This document shows positions 44,959 to 53,947 of a DNA stretch of 63,382 nucleotides, piece after piece. The notes under the pieces are model-generated. The model did no database searches. It saw only the letters and a list, made by a program, of their open reading frames with translations, and was not told where the DNA came from. The stretch's first letter is position 1. Every line of letters begins with the position of its first letter. Made by a program: the position numbers and the translations under genes. This DNA comes from Cuniculiplasma sp052315415 (GTDB lineage: Archaea; Thermoplasmatota; Thermoplasmata; Thermoplasmatales; Thermoplasmataceae), in contig JBLSDH010000008.1 of the NCBI GenBank assembly GCA_052315415.1, forward strand, positions 1 to 63,382, written 5' to 3'.

Positions 44959-45822
44959 TTATTCCTGAGCACTCATCGTTTCTACAAGTTCATTGAATCT
45001 CTCAGGTATTCTTTTCAAAGCATACCTTAGTATATCAAGAGGATCAAGAGAGCCGTCAGTTTCAAACTTAAAAACAAACGTGTTTTTCTCCTCTTTCATC
45101 AATGGAGGCTCAACATTTTTATCCACAGATTCCTTGTTAATTATGTTAATAATTTTCTTTAATTCCCTGTTTCCATAATCATCAGTTACTGTTATGCTTT
45201 TGTCATCACTGGATATTATGGACTTTCCTCCGTGATTTAAAATTTCATCCACATGTCCGTGGATCTCTTTGTTTATTGTATATGTTCTGTGATATTTATA
45301 GGAAACTCCAGAAGTAGCCTGAAATTTTGCATGTTCCATACCCCTTCCGAGATATGCTTCTGCTGAAATGAGTAGTGCCTGATTTGGGCCCAGCTTTACT
45401 ATTGGGATGTTTTTGTCAGCTGGAACGAGCTCCGGATTTCCTGCAAAAACTATGAGGTCCCCACTAACAACCTCACAAGGGCCTGTTTTATTTAGATTGT
45501 ATGAAACTGTGCATAGAGAGCAGCCCTTCCCTCCACACTGGCACTCTTCCCTAAAATTCATTCCCAGATCGGATTTTATTGGTATAAGACCAATCCTGTG
45601 AGCTACAATTTCATCAAATAACGGGAGAGAAGAATCATATGTGTTACCAGAAGCATCTCGTATCTGTCCATGTCTGAATATTACCTTATCAATTGCAAGT
45701 TTTGGAATGTCATTTATTAAAGTTCTTCTTATTGCGTTTGCAACTCCCTCAGTTATGTTTTTAATCTTAAATCTTAAAAATTTTTCCCTAATTTCAATAA
45801 TCTCTATTTTAGGCTCTTCCAT
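44959..45822 (-). CDS. rpoD: DNA-directed RNA polymerase subunit D
   Basis: This 287-residue subunit corresponds to bacterial alpha/eukaryotic RPB3 and assembles with RpoL. The dimer region includes ITEGVANAIRRTLINDIPKL (about 18-37) and PKIEIIEI at the start. A Cys-rich insertion CQCGGKGCSLCTVSYN (about 93-108) matches the Fe-S/zinc domain of some archaeal D subunits. Standard archaeal order uS13-uS4-uS11-RpoD is kept, but the usual following L18e-L13 genes are absent here. Confidence 0.95.
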   Translation of the reverse strand: MEEPKIEIIEIREKFLRFKIKNITEGVANAIRRTLINDIPKLAIDKVIFRHGQIRDASGNTYDSSLPLFDEIVAHRIGLIPIKSDLGMNFREECQCGGKGCSLCTVSYNLNKTGPCEVVSGDLIVFAGNPELVPADKNIPIVKLGPNQALLISAEAYLGRGMEHAKFQATSGVSYKYHRTYTINKEIHGHVDEILNHGGKSIISSDDKSITVTDDYGNRELKKIINIINKESVDKNVEPPLMKEEKNTFVFKFETDGSLDPLDILRYALKRIPERFNELVETMSAQE

Positions 45823-45824
45823 CT

Positions 45825-46208
45825 TCAGACTCTCCTTCCCCTCTTTCCGCCTTTTTTCTTTGTACCGTCGTGGGGTATTGGAGTGACCTCTTCAATTCTA
45901 ACAATCTTAAAACCAGCCCTTGAAAGTGCCCTGATCGCTGACTGTGCTCCTGGCCCGGGTATCTTTGATTTGCTTCCACCTGGTGCTCTTACCCTGATTA
46001 TGAGATCTGTTATTTCCTTCTCTCTTAGCTTTTCTGAAACAAGATCCGCTGCCTTCATTGCAGCGTATGGACTTGATTCCTCCCTGTCATTTTTTACAAC
46101 CATTCCTCCGGTTGCCTTAGCTAATGTTTCAGCACCTGTTTGGTCTGTAACCAGAATAATTGTATTGTTCTGGGATGAATAAATATGGGCAATACCTGTC
46201 TTATTCAA
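45825..46208 (-). CDS. rps11: Small ribosomal subunit protein uS11
   Basis: 127 residues with GIAHIYSSQNNTIILVTDQT (about 4-23), RAPGGSKSKIPGPGAQSAIR (about 74-93) and a basic C-terminus. It is located on the small-subunit platform near the 3' end of 16S rRNA. Its start overlaps the uS4 stop by 8 nt; it precedes rpoD by 2 nt. Confidence 0.96.
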   Translation of the reverse strand: MNKTGIAHIYSSQNNTIILVTDQTGAETLAKATGGMVVKNDREESSPYAAMKAADLVSEKLREKEITDLIIRVRAPGGSKSKIPGPGAQSAIRALSRAGFKIVRIEEVTPIPHDGTKKKGGKRGRRV

Positions 46209-46767
46209 CTACCTCAGCCTCCTCTTCTTTCTGTTCCTTTCCTTCAAGTAAAATCCTCACCGGATGCTTTTCATCGCTTAAGGGGGATTTTTCTGTATAT
46301 GTTATGTTTTCCTCATCCTTCTCCTCAACCATGTATGATGGTATGGTAACTCTTGTATCCCCTATCTTGATATGTCCATGAACTATCAACTGCCTGGCCT
46401 GTTTTATTGTCACCGCCATATTTTTTCTAAAAACAACTGTCTGCAGTCTCCTTTCAAGTACATTTTCAATGCTTAATGACAATATGTCGTCTAATGTAGG
46501 ATTCCCTGATACAATCTTATATCTGTTCAACCTGTTAACAAGAAGATTCAGCTGTTTGATGGCGTTTTCATCATTCCTTCTAATTTTAGCCTGAAGGTCC
46601 CTTGCCTGAGCCCTTATTGATTTGAGAAAAGTCTCGCTCTTCCAAAGCTCTCTCTTATTCTTTAAACCATATTTATTTATTATCTCTCTCTCAGCATCAA
46701 TTCTAACTTTTTCCCAAGGATGCCTTGGCGTTGAATATAATTTCTTCTGAAATTTAGGATCTCCCAT
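46201..46767 (-). CDS. rps4: Small ribosomal subunit protein uS4
   Basis: 188 residues with the S4 domain ERRLQTVVFRKNMAVTIKQA (about 110-129) and ARQLIVHGHIKIG, and an acidic C-terminal tail (about 165-188) common in archaeal forms. It nucleates assembly of the 30S body. Lies between uS13 (9-nt gap) and uS11 (8-nt overlap). Confidence 0.96.
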   Translation of the reverse strand: MGDPKFQKKLYSTPRHPWEKVRIDAEREIINKYGLKNKRELWKSETFLKSIRAQARDLQAKIRRNDENAIKQLNLLVNRLNRYKIVSGNPTLDDILSLSIENVLERRLQTVVFRKNMAVTIKQARQLIVHGHIKIGDTRVTIPSYMVEEKDEENITYTEKSPLSDEKHPVRILLEGKEQKEEEAEVVE

Positions 46768-46776
46768 GTTAAATCA

Positions 46777-47253
46777 TCACTCCTTCTTTCTCTGAACTCC
46801 CACAGTCAGACCTTTTCTTCCATTGCTTCTTGTTCTCTGTCCTCTGACTTTGTGTCGTGTCTCATGTCTTATACCTTTATAAGACCTGATCTTCTTCATC
46901 AGGTTAATATTATCTTGTATCTGTACCTCCAAATCATTGTTCACAGGATTCAAGGATTTTCCTGTTACGGGATCGTTTCTGTTGTTCTTCATCCAATCCG
47001 GTAATCCCTCTAACTCGTAACTTTCTATGTAATCTCTCAATTCGTCAATCTCATCTTCAGAAAGTTCTCCCAATTTTTTGCTTTTGTCAAAGTTAAGCTT
47101 TTTCACTATAGACTCAGCAAGTCGTAATCCTACACCTTTTAGATCAGAAAGGGCTAACACTATGTTCCTTTCTCCATTCAGGTCTTTGTTACCAATCCTT
47201 ACAATGTACTGGAAATTCTCATCATTTTTTTCTTCAGGCATCAATACCCACAT
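46777..47253 (-). CDS. rps13: Small ribosomal subunit protein uS13
   Basis: 158 residues with LVNRL-like helical core, ALSDLKGVGLRLAESIVKKL (about 32-51), SYKGIRHETRHKVRGQRTRS (about 122-141) and a basic C-terminus at the tRNA P-site head. Start ATG 47253 or ATG 47241 (MPEEKNDE). A TATA-like stretch at about 47287-47298 is the likely promoter for the whole uS13-uS4-uS11-rpoD operon. Confidence 0.95.
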   Translation of the reverse strand: MWVLMPEEKNDENFQYIVRIGNKDLNGERNIVLALSDLKGVGLRLAESIVKKLNFDKSKKLGELSEDEIDELRDYIESYELEGLPDWMKNNRNDPVTGKSLNPVNNDLEVQIQDNINLMKKIRSYKGIRHETRHKVRGQRTRSNGRKGLTVGVQRKKE

Positions 47254-47317
47254 CCTTTAATGAAATCAGGTCTCCGATCATTTTAAAAATATATATAGTC
47301 TTTTTGCTATTTTTCAC

Positions 47318-47608
47318 TCACAGGGTAAATTTTTCACCGTCCCTATCTGTCCTTATTATCCCAAGTCTTGCACAGCAATCTATCCAGCCGTAAGAGTAGT
47401 TAAGTGCGGACAATGCGTTTATCAAATCACCACTTTCTTTGAAATGAATTGCATCATTATAATACGCAGTAATCATTTCCATGGCATTTTTTCCAAAATC
47501 ACTTAAAAAAGTTCCATTATCTGGAAGAATTGATATGGCTTCAAGCGCCTTTCTTTCAATCTCTATGTATTTCTGGACTTTTTCAGTTAGTTTTTCCTCA
47601 AGGTTCAT
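47318..47608 (-). CDS. DUF357 family small helical protein
   Basis: This 96-residue all-helical protein includes YYNDAIHFKESGDLINALSA (about 50-69) and YGWIDCCARLGIIR (about 73-86), which match DUF357 as found in other archaea. Function unknown. Its start touches the stop of the upstream 113-residue gene, indicating translation coupling. Confidence 0.75.
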   Translation of the reverse strand: MNLEEKLTEKVQKYIEIERKALEAISILPDNGTFLSDFGKNAMEMITAYYNDAIHFKESGDLINALSALNYSYGWIDCCARLGIIRTDRDGEKFTL

Positions 47609-47949
47609 TACCTGTAAATAGAATATTCATTTAAAAGATTCATTATTTTCCTTACATTTTCCTCGTTAAGGAGACCCTCTTCTTTCTTTTTTATAACAAA
47701 TTCCTTTGCCATGTTAATACCGTGTCTGCTGGACATTGAATATATGCTGCCCGCAAGTGAACCTCTCAAGCTTTCAGCTACGTTTGTCAGTGCCTTATTA
47801 AGCATAAAATTAAACTCCTCACTTCTTTTCATGTCAAGCTTTTTAACCCTTTTTTTGCGCTCTTCCTGATTATCATATCTGTTATCTCTTCTATCATATT
47901 TTCTGTTGTTAAAATTTCTCCCTCTATACTTATTTCCACCATTATTCAT
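47608..47949 (-). CDS. RNA-binding-like protein with an Arg/Asn-rich N-terminal tail
   Basis: This 113-residue protein has a highly charged, low-complexity start (GGNKYRGRNFNNRKYDRRDN, about 4-23) similar to RGG-type tails and a helical C-terminal part (about 40-113). No family was recognised. The basic tail suggests nucleic-acid binding. It forms a pair with the DUF357 gene next to ribosomal genes. Confidence 0.6.
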   Translation of the reverse strand: MNNGGNKYRGRNFNNRKYDRRDNRYDNQEERKKRVKKLDMKRSEEFNFMLNKALTNVAESLRGSLAGSIYSMSSRHGINMAKEFVIKKKEEGLLNEENVRKIMNLLNEYSIYR

Positions 47950-47998
47950 TTATATTTTCATTATTGTATTCCTTTATGTTCTATAAATTTTCTTATAA

Positions 47999-48814
47999 TC
48001 AGATTAATTTAATTATCTCTATAATAATAGAATAATGCCACATGTGGGGTGAATAGGACTTAACTTTATGGAAATCCATGATGTCAATTAAGGCTCCCAT
48101 CTCCCTGAACCTTAAAAATATCTGATCTGTGAGGCCCTGGATACCACCGGTATCACTTAGGACGTGCAAATTAATCATTGTTCCTTCCCTTGAATTCTTT
48201 ATTGCAGAATGTAAATAATTTATGGATTTGAAATTTCCCATTAATATCAAATCGTAAATATCTGGACCCTTGTATTTCCTTGCGTCTTGGCATTTAATAC
48301 TAACTCTTTTGGCAAAGCCATTCTTTTCTGCTCCAAGTTTAAGGAATTCCAAAGCCTCGGCGTTTATATCCACACATGTTGCCTTTGCATCTGAAAACTT
48401 CTTTAGTAACGGAAATGTAAAGTATCCTATGCCGGAAAATAGATCAAGGATACTGGTAATTTTTTCCAATTTTTTTGTTGGGTATGCTCTTTCATTTATA
48501 TTCCCCTTGCTGATCATAACTTTACTAGGGTTAATTGCATAGTAAATTCCGTTTTCTTTATAATAAGTGATGTGTGGATTACCACCTATCAATAAAAGTG
48601 AAGGTTTTCTTTCCCTACCCTCAATTTTTTCAAGTTTTACATATACCTGGCCAGCCAGGCCAGTTTTAACAATATTGTCGCCAATTTCTAATGAGTTTTT
48701 AAAATTTTCAGGAAAAATTATGGCATCCCCAATTTTATGCCATCCTTTTTTGTAATCCTTCTCATTGAGAGTTGATTTAAAAAAACTCACCAGATTTATC
48801 GAGCTCACAATCAC
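47999..48814 (-). CDS. taw2: TYW2-like class I methyltransferase (wybutosine pathway of tRNA-Phe)
   Basis: This 271-residue protein has an N-terminal Trm5/TYW2 beta domain (about 1-125), SAM motif SILDLFSGIGYFTFPLL (about 127-143), acidic VDINAEALEF (about 154-163) and LILMGNFKSINYLHSAI (about 193-209). Trm5 has a Asn-Leu/Pro-Pro here, whereas the MG-FKS form is the TYW2 hallmark, so transfer of the aminocarboxypropyl group in wyosine synthesis is more likely than m1G37 methylation. Alternative: Trm5-like methylase. Confidence 0.75.
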   Translation of the reverse strand: MIVSSINLVSFFKSTLNEKDYKKGWHKIGDAIIFPENFKNSLEIGDNIVKTGLAGQVYVKLEKIEGRERKPSLLLIGGNPHITYYKENGIYYAINPSKVMISKGNINERAYPTKKLEKITSILDLFSGIGYFTFPLLKKFSDAKATCVDINAEALEFLKLGAEKNGFAKRVSIKCQDARKYKGPDIYDLILMGNFKSINYLHSAIKNSREGTMINLHVLSDTGGIQGLTDQIFLRFREMGALIDIMDFHKVKSYSPHMWHYSIIIEIIKLI

Positions 48815-49239
48815 TGATTGATATTAATTTTAAATGATTTTTCATATTTTTAACAAAAGTTGTTATTAAATGAAATATTTTATGTTAAAGTTTAATTGAC
48901 TTGTGAATTAATAGTAATTTTCAACAACATTCTTATGGATTTGAATTTCTTAACGTGCTTTTAAATAAAAAGAATTAATTTTTATGAAAAAAGTGAAATT
49001 TAAATTGATAAAATTCAAACATTTTTCTTTTTCTTCTCATATTATCAAGTGATACTCAACTTAATGCAAACGTATTTTGAGATAAAATTAAATATTTTCA
49101 TAGTAAAAAATAATAATTTCATACGTCATAGTTTAGGATTAGAATTTCAGATATTTTAATAAGCAATCATAATTTTTATAAATAATAATATAAACTATAC
49201 TTAAAATTTTTAATTTTCAGGTATCAGAGAATTAAAAAA
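48815..49239. other. AT-rich non-coding region before the heme genes
   Basis: The 425 bp contain no open frame with coding character and no RNA fold that I recognise. AT runs at about 49170-49200 probably carry the promoter of hemL. Confidence 0.6.
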
Positions 49240-50556
49240 TTGAAAAAAATAAAAGAGTGGTTGAAATTTAGTAATGTGAAATCAGAGGAAATTTTTAATA
49301 AAGCAAAGAATTTATTTCCCTCAGGTGTTAATTCACCTGTAAGATATTATAAACCTTATCCGATTTATTTTTCAAGTGCTAATGGATCAAGGCTTTTTGA
49401 CGTAGACGGAAATGAATATCTGGATTTTAATACTGGATTCGGTGCCATTATAGCCGGATATTCAAATTCTGAAATAGTTGAGGAAACATTTTCATACATA
49501 TCGAGGTCAGTTCCTGAGGGCGTTCCATCAGAACTTGAGGTTGAGCTTGGACAGATCATAAATAAGGCTGCACCTTCAATTGAAATGATGAGGTTCACTA
49601 ATTCAGGAACAGAAGCAACGATGCATGCAATTCGTCTGGCAAGAGGATATACCAACAGAAAATACATACTAAAAATGAATGGAGGTTACCATGGTGCACA
49701 CGACTATCTTCTGGTAAACGCCGGAAGTGGGGCAGAAAATTTTGGAGTTCCAACAAGTGCAGGAATTCCTAAGGAAATATCAAATACAGTGCTTGTGGGA
49801 GAATTCAACCACGAGGAAAGCATATCAGAAATTTTTAAAAAATTTGGAAATGAAATAGCGGCTGTAATAACAGAACCTGTTTTTGGAAACATGGGAGTAA
49901 TCCCCCCCAAACCTGGATTCCTAAAATTTTTGAGGGAGATATGCGATCAATATGGTGCTTTGCTGATAATGGATGAAGTTATAACAGGTTTCAGATTCAA
50001 ATTTGGAATTTACTCAGAAATGGAGGGTGTCATTCCCGATATAATTACATTAGGAAAGATAATAGGAGGAGGAATGCCAGTAGGTCTATTTGGAGGCAGG
50101 GCAGAAATAATGAAAAAGATATCACCGGAAGGGAACATATATGAAGCAGGAACTTTCTCTGGAAACCCTTACACAATGGCCTATGGAATTTCCACACTTA
50201 ACTTTCTGAGGCGAAAGGATTATGATTACACATTTAAACTGGCTTCATGGATCGAGGATAAGCTGGGTGCATACAGTGATATTGGCTTGAAGATTAATAG
50301 ATTTTACAACATGTTCACTCCATTTTTTAACAGCACAAACATAACAGATTACTCAACAGCAGCCTCTTCAGACAGGGAAAAATTCATGAAATTCTTCAGG
50401 CATTGCATAAGAAAGGGGATATTTCTTTCTCCTGGACCTTTTGAGGCATCCTTTATAGGTTTTTCCCACACACCTGAGGAGGTTGAGTCGGCAATTTTTA
50501 AGATGGCCTATGTTATGGAGTATGACATGAATGAGGATTGGATCAAGGAAAAGTAA
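49240..50556 (+). CDS. hemL: Glutamate-1-semialdehyde 2,1-aminomutase
   Basis: This 438-residue PLP enzyme makes 5-aminolevulinate for tetrapyrrole synthesis. It shows FPSGVNSPVRYYKPYPIYF (about 26-44), the cofactor site NSGTEATMHAIRLARGYTN (about 126-144), MDEVITGFR (about 245-253) and the Schiff-base Lys in ITLGKIIGGGMPVGLFGG (about 269-286). Start TTG 49240 with no strong SD; a later TTG 49261 is possible. First gene of hemLCD; its end overlaps hemC by 26 nt. Confidence 0.94.
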   Translation: MKKIKEWLKFSNVKSEEIFNKAKNLFPSGVNSPVRYYKPYPIYFSSANGSRLFDVDGNEYLDFNTGFGAIIAGYSNSEIVEETFSYISRSVPEGVPSELEVELGQIINKAAPSIEMMRFTNSGTEATMHAIRLARGYTNRKYILKMNGGYHGAHDYLLVNAGSGAENFGVPTSAGIPKEISNTVLVGEFNHEESISEIFKKFGNEIAAVITEPVFGNMGVIPPKPGFLKFLREICDQYGALLIMDEVITGFRFKFGIYSEMEGVIPDIITLGKIIGGGMPVGLFGGRAEIMKKISPEGNIYEAGTFSGNPYTMAYGISTLNFLRRKDYDYTFKLASWIEDKLGAYSDIGLKINRFYNMFTPFFNSTNITDYSTAASSDREKFMKFFRHCIRKGIFLSPGPFEASFIGFSHTPEEVESAIFKMAYVMEYDMNEDWIKEK

Positions 50557-51373
50557 CCTTGCAATGATTCAGGCTGAATTATTCTCTTCAATCACTGGTG
50601 GCAAAAATGATATAATCGGTGTTGAAAGTGCTGGTGATATTAACACAGAAGGATCTTTGAGAGATTACGGTGGTACAGGAATTTTCACTTCTAGACTAAA
50701 TGAGATGGTCATTTCCGGTTATCTGGATTGTGCAGTTCATAGTGCCAAGGACCTGCCTTCTATAATACCAGAAGAGCTTGAAGTATCGGCAGTTTTTGAC
50801 TGGAAATATTATCATGACGTTTTGATAAAGAATAGTAATTTTGATTATATTGAAAATCCGGTAATAGGAACTTCATCTCCAAGAAGGGAGGCATTGATGA
50901 AGCTTATTTACAGAAAATGTACAATTAAAAATTTAAGGGGAAACATAGAGACCAGAATAAAAAAGCTAAAGGATGGACAATATGATTGCATTGTTCTTTC
51001 GGAAGCTGCCATTAAACGCTTGAATATTAATGAAGATTTTGAGGTACTTAGGCCAGAGATATCAGTTCCAAGTCCAAATCAGGGTATGATAGCTGTTGTT
51101 TCCAGAAAAGATACGAATGAGCTGACGAAAAAGAAAATTATTTTGGCTGAAGATAAACTTGCAAGAGAACGATTTAATATTGAGAGGGAGATCGGAAAAT
51201 TAATTGCCTCAGGTTGCAGTGAACCATCAGGTATACTCTACGAGCCTGAAAAAAAGATATTATACATGTTTCTTGAAAGGAATGGAAAAGTAGGTTTTAA
51301 AAAGACTGTTGTAAATTCAATGGAAAATGCAGTGAAGGAAGCTAAATCATTTCTGGAAGGATTAAAATGGTAA
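50531..51373 (+). CDS. hemC: Porphobilinogen deaminase (hydroxymethylbilane synthase)
   Basis: This 280-residue enzyme polymerises four porphobilinogens. It has MRIGSRKSNLAMIQAELFSS at the start, the binding segment AVHSAKDLPSIIPEELEV (about 64-81), IKNLRGNIETRIKKLKDGQY (about 133-152) and cofactor Cys in IASGCSEPSGI (about 230-240). Slightly shorter than bacterial HemC, usual for archaea. Start inside the end of hemL; stop overlaps hemD by 7 nt, so strictly coupled. Confidence 0.94.
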   Translation: MRIGSRKSNLAMIQAELFSSITGGKNDIIGVESAGDINTEGSLRDYGGTGIFTSRLNEMVISGYLDCAVHSAKDLPSIIPEELEVSAVFDWKYYHDVLIKNSNFDYIENPVIGTSSPRREALMKLIYRKCTIKNLRGNIETRIKKLKDGQYDCIVLSEAAIKRLNINEDFEVLRPEISVPSPNQGMIAVVSRKDTNELTKKKIILAEDKLARERFNIEREIGKLIASGCSEPSGILYEPEKKILYMFLERNGKVGFKKTVVNSMENAVKEAKSFLEGLKW

Positions 51374-52041
51374 AAATTGTTTCTTTCAGACCCTCAGAAA
51401 AGATCATTTCCTATTCAGACATAATTAACATTCCTCTTGTGAAAATAAGGAAAAACAATTTCAATTATAACTCTTTGAATTTAAGACCAGGAGATGCACT
51501 TGTTTTCACAAGTTCAGAGGGAAGCAGAGATTTCACAGAAAGATTCAATGGTGAAACCCATGGTTTATTTTTTTTTGCCATAGGGGATAAGACTGCAGAA
51601 CCATTGATAAAAAAAGGATTGAAAGTGATGATCCCTGACATTAAGGATTCTAGGGGTCTTGTTGAACTAATATTGGATAAGAGGGAAATTTACAAAAGAT
51701 TATTCCTACTGAGAAGCGAAATCCATAATAAAATTATTGACAATGAACTTAGTTCAAGATCAATACTTTTTTTTTCTTACAATATTTATTGTTATGAGGA
51801 GCTGGATGTCCATGGGAAATTGAATAACTTTGATCCCGATGATACCATATTTATTTTTAGTTCAAGCCTACAGGTGAAAGTATTTAAAAAAAACACAGAG
51901 TCCAGATATTTGAAATCACGTGTAGTGGCAATAGGAAGGCCAACCCGTGAAACTTTGGAACTATTGGGCTATAAGAACATCATAATGGAAGGGGAGAGTG
52001 ATTTCACCTTACTAATAAAAAAACTAGTGGATATTAATTAA
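51367..52041 (+). CDS. hemD: Uroporphyrinogen-III synthase
   Basis: This 224-residue protein occupies the normal HemD position after hemC and shows the family outline, with DALVFTSSEGSRDFTERF (about 38-55), FAIGDKTAEPLIKKGLKV (about 67-84) and IFSSSLQVKVF plus AIGRPTRETLELLGYK (about 190-205). HemD sequences diverge widely, so recognition depends on these weak blocks and context. It converts hydroxymethylbilane to uroporphyrinogen III. Its stop overlaps the convergent KH-domain gene by 4 nt. Confidence 0.82.
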   Translation: MVKIVSFRPSEKIISYSDIINIPLVKIRKNNFNYNSLNLRPGDALVFTSSEGSRDFTERFNGETHGLFFFAIGDKTAEPLIKKGLKVMIPDIKDSRGLVELILDKREIYKRLFLLRSEIHNKIIDNELSSRSILFFSYNIYCYEELDVHGKLNNFDPDDTIFIFSSSLQVKVFKKNTESRYLKSRVVAIGRPTRETLELLGYKNIIMEGESDFTLLIKKLVDIN

Positions 52042-52607
52042 TCTCCAAATTCCGCAGCAAATTTCTGCTCTCTTAGCTCTTTTGCCTTGCTTTCCAGGAA
52101 GCTGTAAACCGTCCTGTGTTTTTTTCCACCAATGAGCATCTGTAGTGCCTGAAGAGAATACCTTATTGAGATAAAATCACCTATAACGCCAACCGTATCA
52201 CCATAAATGCACACATCCGTCTCAGTTATTTCTTCTATTATTCTTCTTGTTTTTCCCTCTCTTCCTATTATTCTGCCTTTTATCTCATTTATTCTATTAG
52301 ATCCTTTCTTTGCTATATCCCTAAGAGAAATCACTATCAGTTCATAATTTTCATTAAAAAGCTTCATTGCCTTTTCAGGATTGAATCCTCTTCCTATTGC
52401 TCTTACAACCTCTGTGGTTCTCAGTGAAAGAAGTGCGTCTTCTGGATTTTCTCCTATTATAACATCTCCCTGCTCCGAATCTATGGTGAGAAATGTCCCA
52501 CTTTTCTCCTCTATGGCTCTCTTTACCTCTCCATTTTTACCAACAAGAACTCCAATTCTTTCCTTTGGTATTCTTATAACCGTGATATTCCTATCTCCCA
52601 TCTTCAT
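52038..52607 (-). CDS. KH-domain rRNA-processing protein, Dim2/Pno1-like
   Basis: This 189-residue protein carries two KH domains: IRIPKERIGVLVGKNGEVKR (about 12-31, GxxG = GKNG) and NEIKGRIIGREGKTRRIIEE (about 106-125, GREG). Archaeal Dim2 binds the 3' end of 16S rRNA. The location next to Rio1 and aIF1A agrees with a small-subunit assembly function. Several starts are possible (ATG 52607, 52601); GGTGATG upstream acts as SD within the end of the Rio1 gene. Confidence 0.88.
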   Translation of the reverse strand: MKMGDRNITVIRIPKERIGVLVGKNGEVKRAIEEKSGTFLTIDSEQGDVIIGENPEDALLSLRTTEVVRAIGRGFNPEKAMKLFNENYELIVISLRDIAKKGSNRINEIKGRIIGREGKTRRIIEEITETDVCIYGDTVGVIGDFISIRYSLQALQMLIGGKKHRTVYSFLESKAKELREQKFAAEFGD

Positions 52608-53373
52608 CACCGGTAAACATGGCTTCCTCAAATTTTGGGAAAGTGTTTTCCTTCAAATCTATTTCATTTTTTCTTGCAAAATTTTTCATATTAATAATAT
52701 CTCTCTCATAGAAATATTTTGCATTTGGATGCTTTATTGACAATCCCTGGCCAAGATCTATTAGATATGCCTTTTTTCTGTGGCATAATATGTTATATTC
52801 GCTTAGGTCTGCATGAACTATTCCGCATTTAAAAACAAGTTTTATGTACTGGTCAATTGCAGAAAAAAAATATTGTTCAACATCTTTTTTTACATCCTTG
52901 AGGATAGGAGCTGCTTTTTTACTTGTACCTACATATGACATCATTATTACATTCCTGAAAGCCTTGAATGGTTCCGGGACATTAACCTTCCCTTCCCTTG
53001 CAGTCCTAAGATTTACAAACTCTTTTCTTACCCAAATATTGATTATATTATTCCTGGATTTTTTCTCATTCTCAAATCTTGGGTCACCATTAATGTAATC
53101 ATAAATCTTATTGAATTTGAGTGTTGCAGTTTTGTATATCTTGAATATGTAAAACTTACCATTTCCAGATGCCCTGAAAACACTGGCCTCCTTCCCAGTT
53201 GATATTGGAAAATCAATCATTCGTATATTCCACTGTTTCATCATTTCATAAACAGTAGAAACAGTCCTTCTGTCAAAAACAAGTGATTCTGTTTTTTTAT
53301 CCAAACTCTCTGAGAATCTGAATTCATCCATTTCAATGAGTTTCTTTAAAGCACTTTGCTCGTCTTTTTCCAT
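52591..53373 (-). CDS. rio1: Rio1 atypical serine kinase/ATPase
   Basis: This 260-residue RIO kinase has the flexible nucleotide loop ISTGKEASVFRA (about 58-69), FKIYKTATLKFNKI around the ATP Lys (about 78-91), catalytic HADLSEYNIL (about 191-200) and metal-binding LIDLGQGLS (about 207-215). It acts in late 40S/30S maturation. It starts 6 nt after the aIF1A stop and overlaps the KH gene, an operon for ribosome biogenesis and initiation. Confidence 0.94.
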   Translation of the reverse strand: MEKDEQSALKKLIEMDEFRFSESLDKKTESLVFDRRTVSTVYEMMKQWNIRMIDFPISTGKEASVFRASGNGKFYIFKIYKTATLKFNKIYDYINGDPRFENEKKSRNNIINIWVRKEFVNLRTAREGKVNVPEPFKAFRNVIMMSYVGTSKKAAPILKDVKKDVEQYFFSAIDQYIKLVFKCGIVHADLSEYNILCHRKKAYLIDLGQGLSIKHPNAKYFYERDIINMKNFARKNEIDLKENTFPKFEEAMFTGDEDGR

Positions 53374-53379
53374 AATTTA

Positions 53380-53724
53380 TCATTTAAATATGTTTATGAT
53401 CTCAGGAAGCATCCCGTTTCTGCTCAGGTTATTCACCTGTGTCTGAGTATACCTGTAAACAATATCAGCCTTTTCATTCTGTATTTGCCATGGTTTAACG
53501 ATAACCAGATCATTCTCCCTTATCCACATCCTTTTTTTCATTTTTCCTGGAATTCTGGAAAACCTAGTATAACCATCCTCACACATAACAGTCAGATGAT
53601 TCCCTCCAGAAAGTTTTTCCACAATTCCAAACATCTCACCTTTTTTCTTGTTTGGTAGAATAACTCTTACGTTTTGATCGTCTTCAATATCTGCATCTTT
53701 ATTCTTGATATTTCCATTTTCCAT
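53380..53724 (-). CDS. Translation initiation factor aIF1A
   Basis: This 114-residue OB-fold factor contains FGIVEKLSGGNHLTVMCEDG (about 32-51), RIPGKMKKRMWIRENDLVIV (about 55-74) and KPWQIQNEKADIVYRYTQTQ (about 75-94), all typical of aIF1A, which binds the A site of the small subunit. First gene in the Rio1-KH operon. The 223 bp upstream contains divergent promoters for this gene and top6B. Confidence 0.94.
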   Translation of the reverse strand: MENGNIKNKDADIEDDQNVRVILPNKKKGEMFGIVEKLSGGNHLTVMCEDGYTRFSRIPGKMKKRMWIRENDLVIVKPWQIQNEKADIVYRYTQTQVNNLSRNGMLPEIINIFK

Positions 53725-53918
53725 AATAGCATGTATTATTAATCAATTTAATATGTTTTGTATAAAAACTTATATAATGAATTGAAAACCAATCCATGTT
53801 TTTTTAAAACTAAATATCATTCTTTTCTAAATTCAGGGTAAAATTAATGTAATCCAATAAATGGTTAATATTAAAATTTATTTTCCAATCATTTTTAAGT
53901 TTTGCATTCATTTTAACG

Positions 53919-53930
53919 TTTAAATAAAAA
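53919..53930 (+). promoter_or_regulatory. TATA box of the Topo VI operon
   Basis: TTTAAATAAAAA lies about 23-25 bp upstream of ATG 53948, the usual archaeal TATA spacing, and predicts a leaderless transcript. Confidence 0.55.
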
Positions 53931-53947
53931 TTACCTTTATGTAATCA

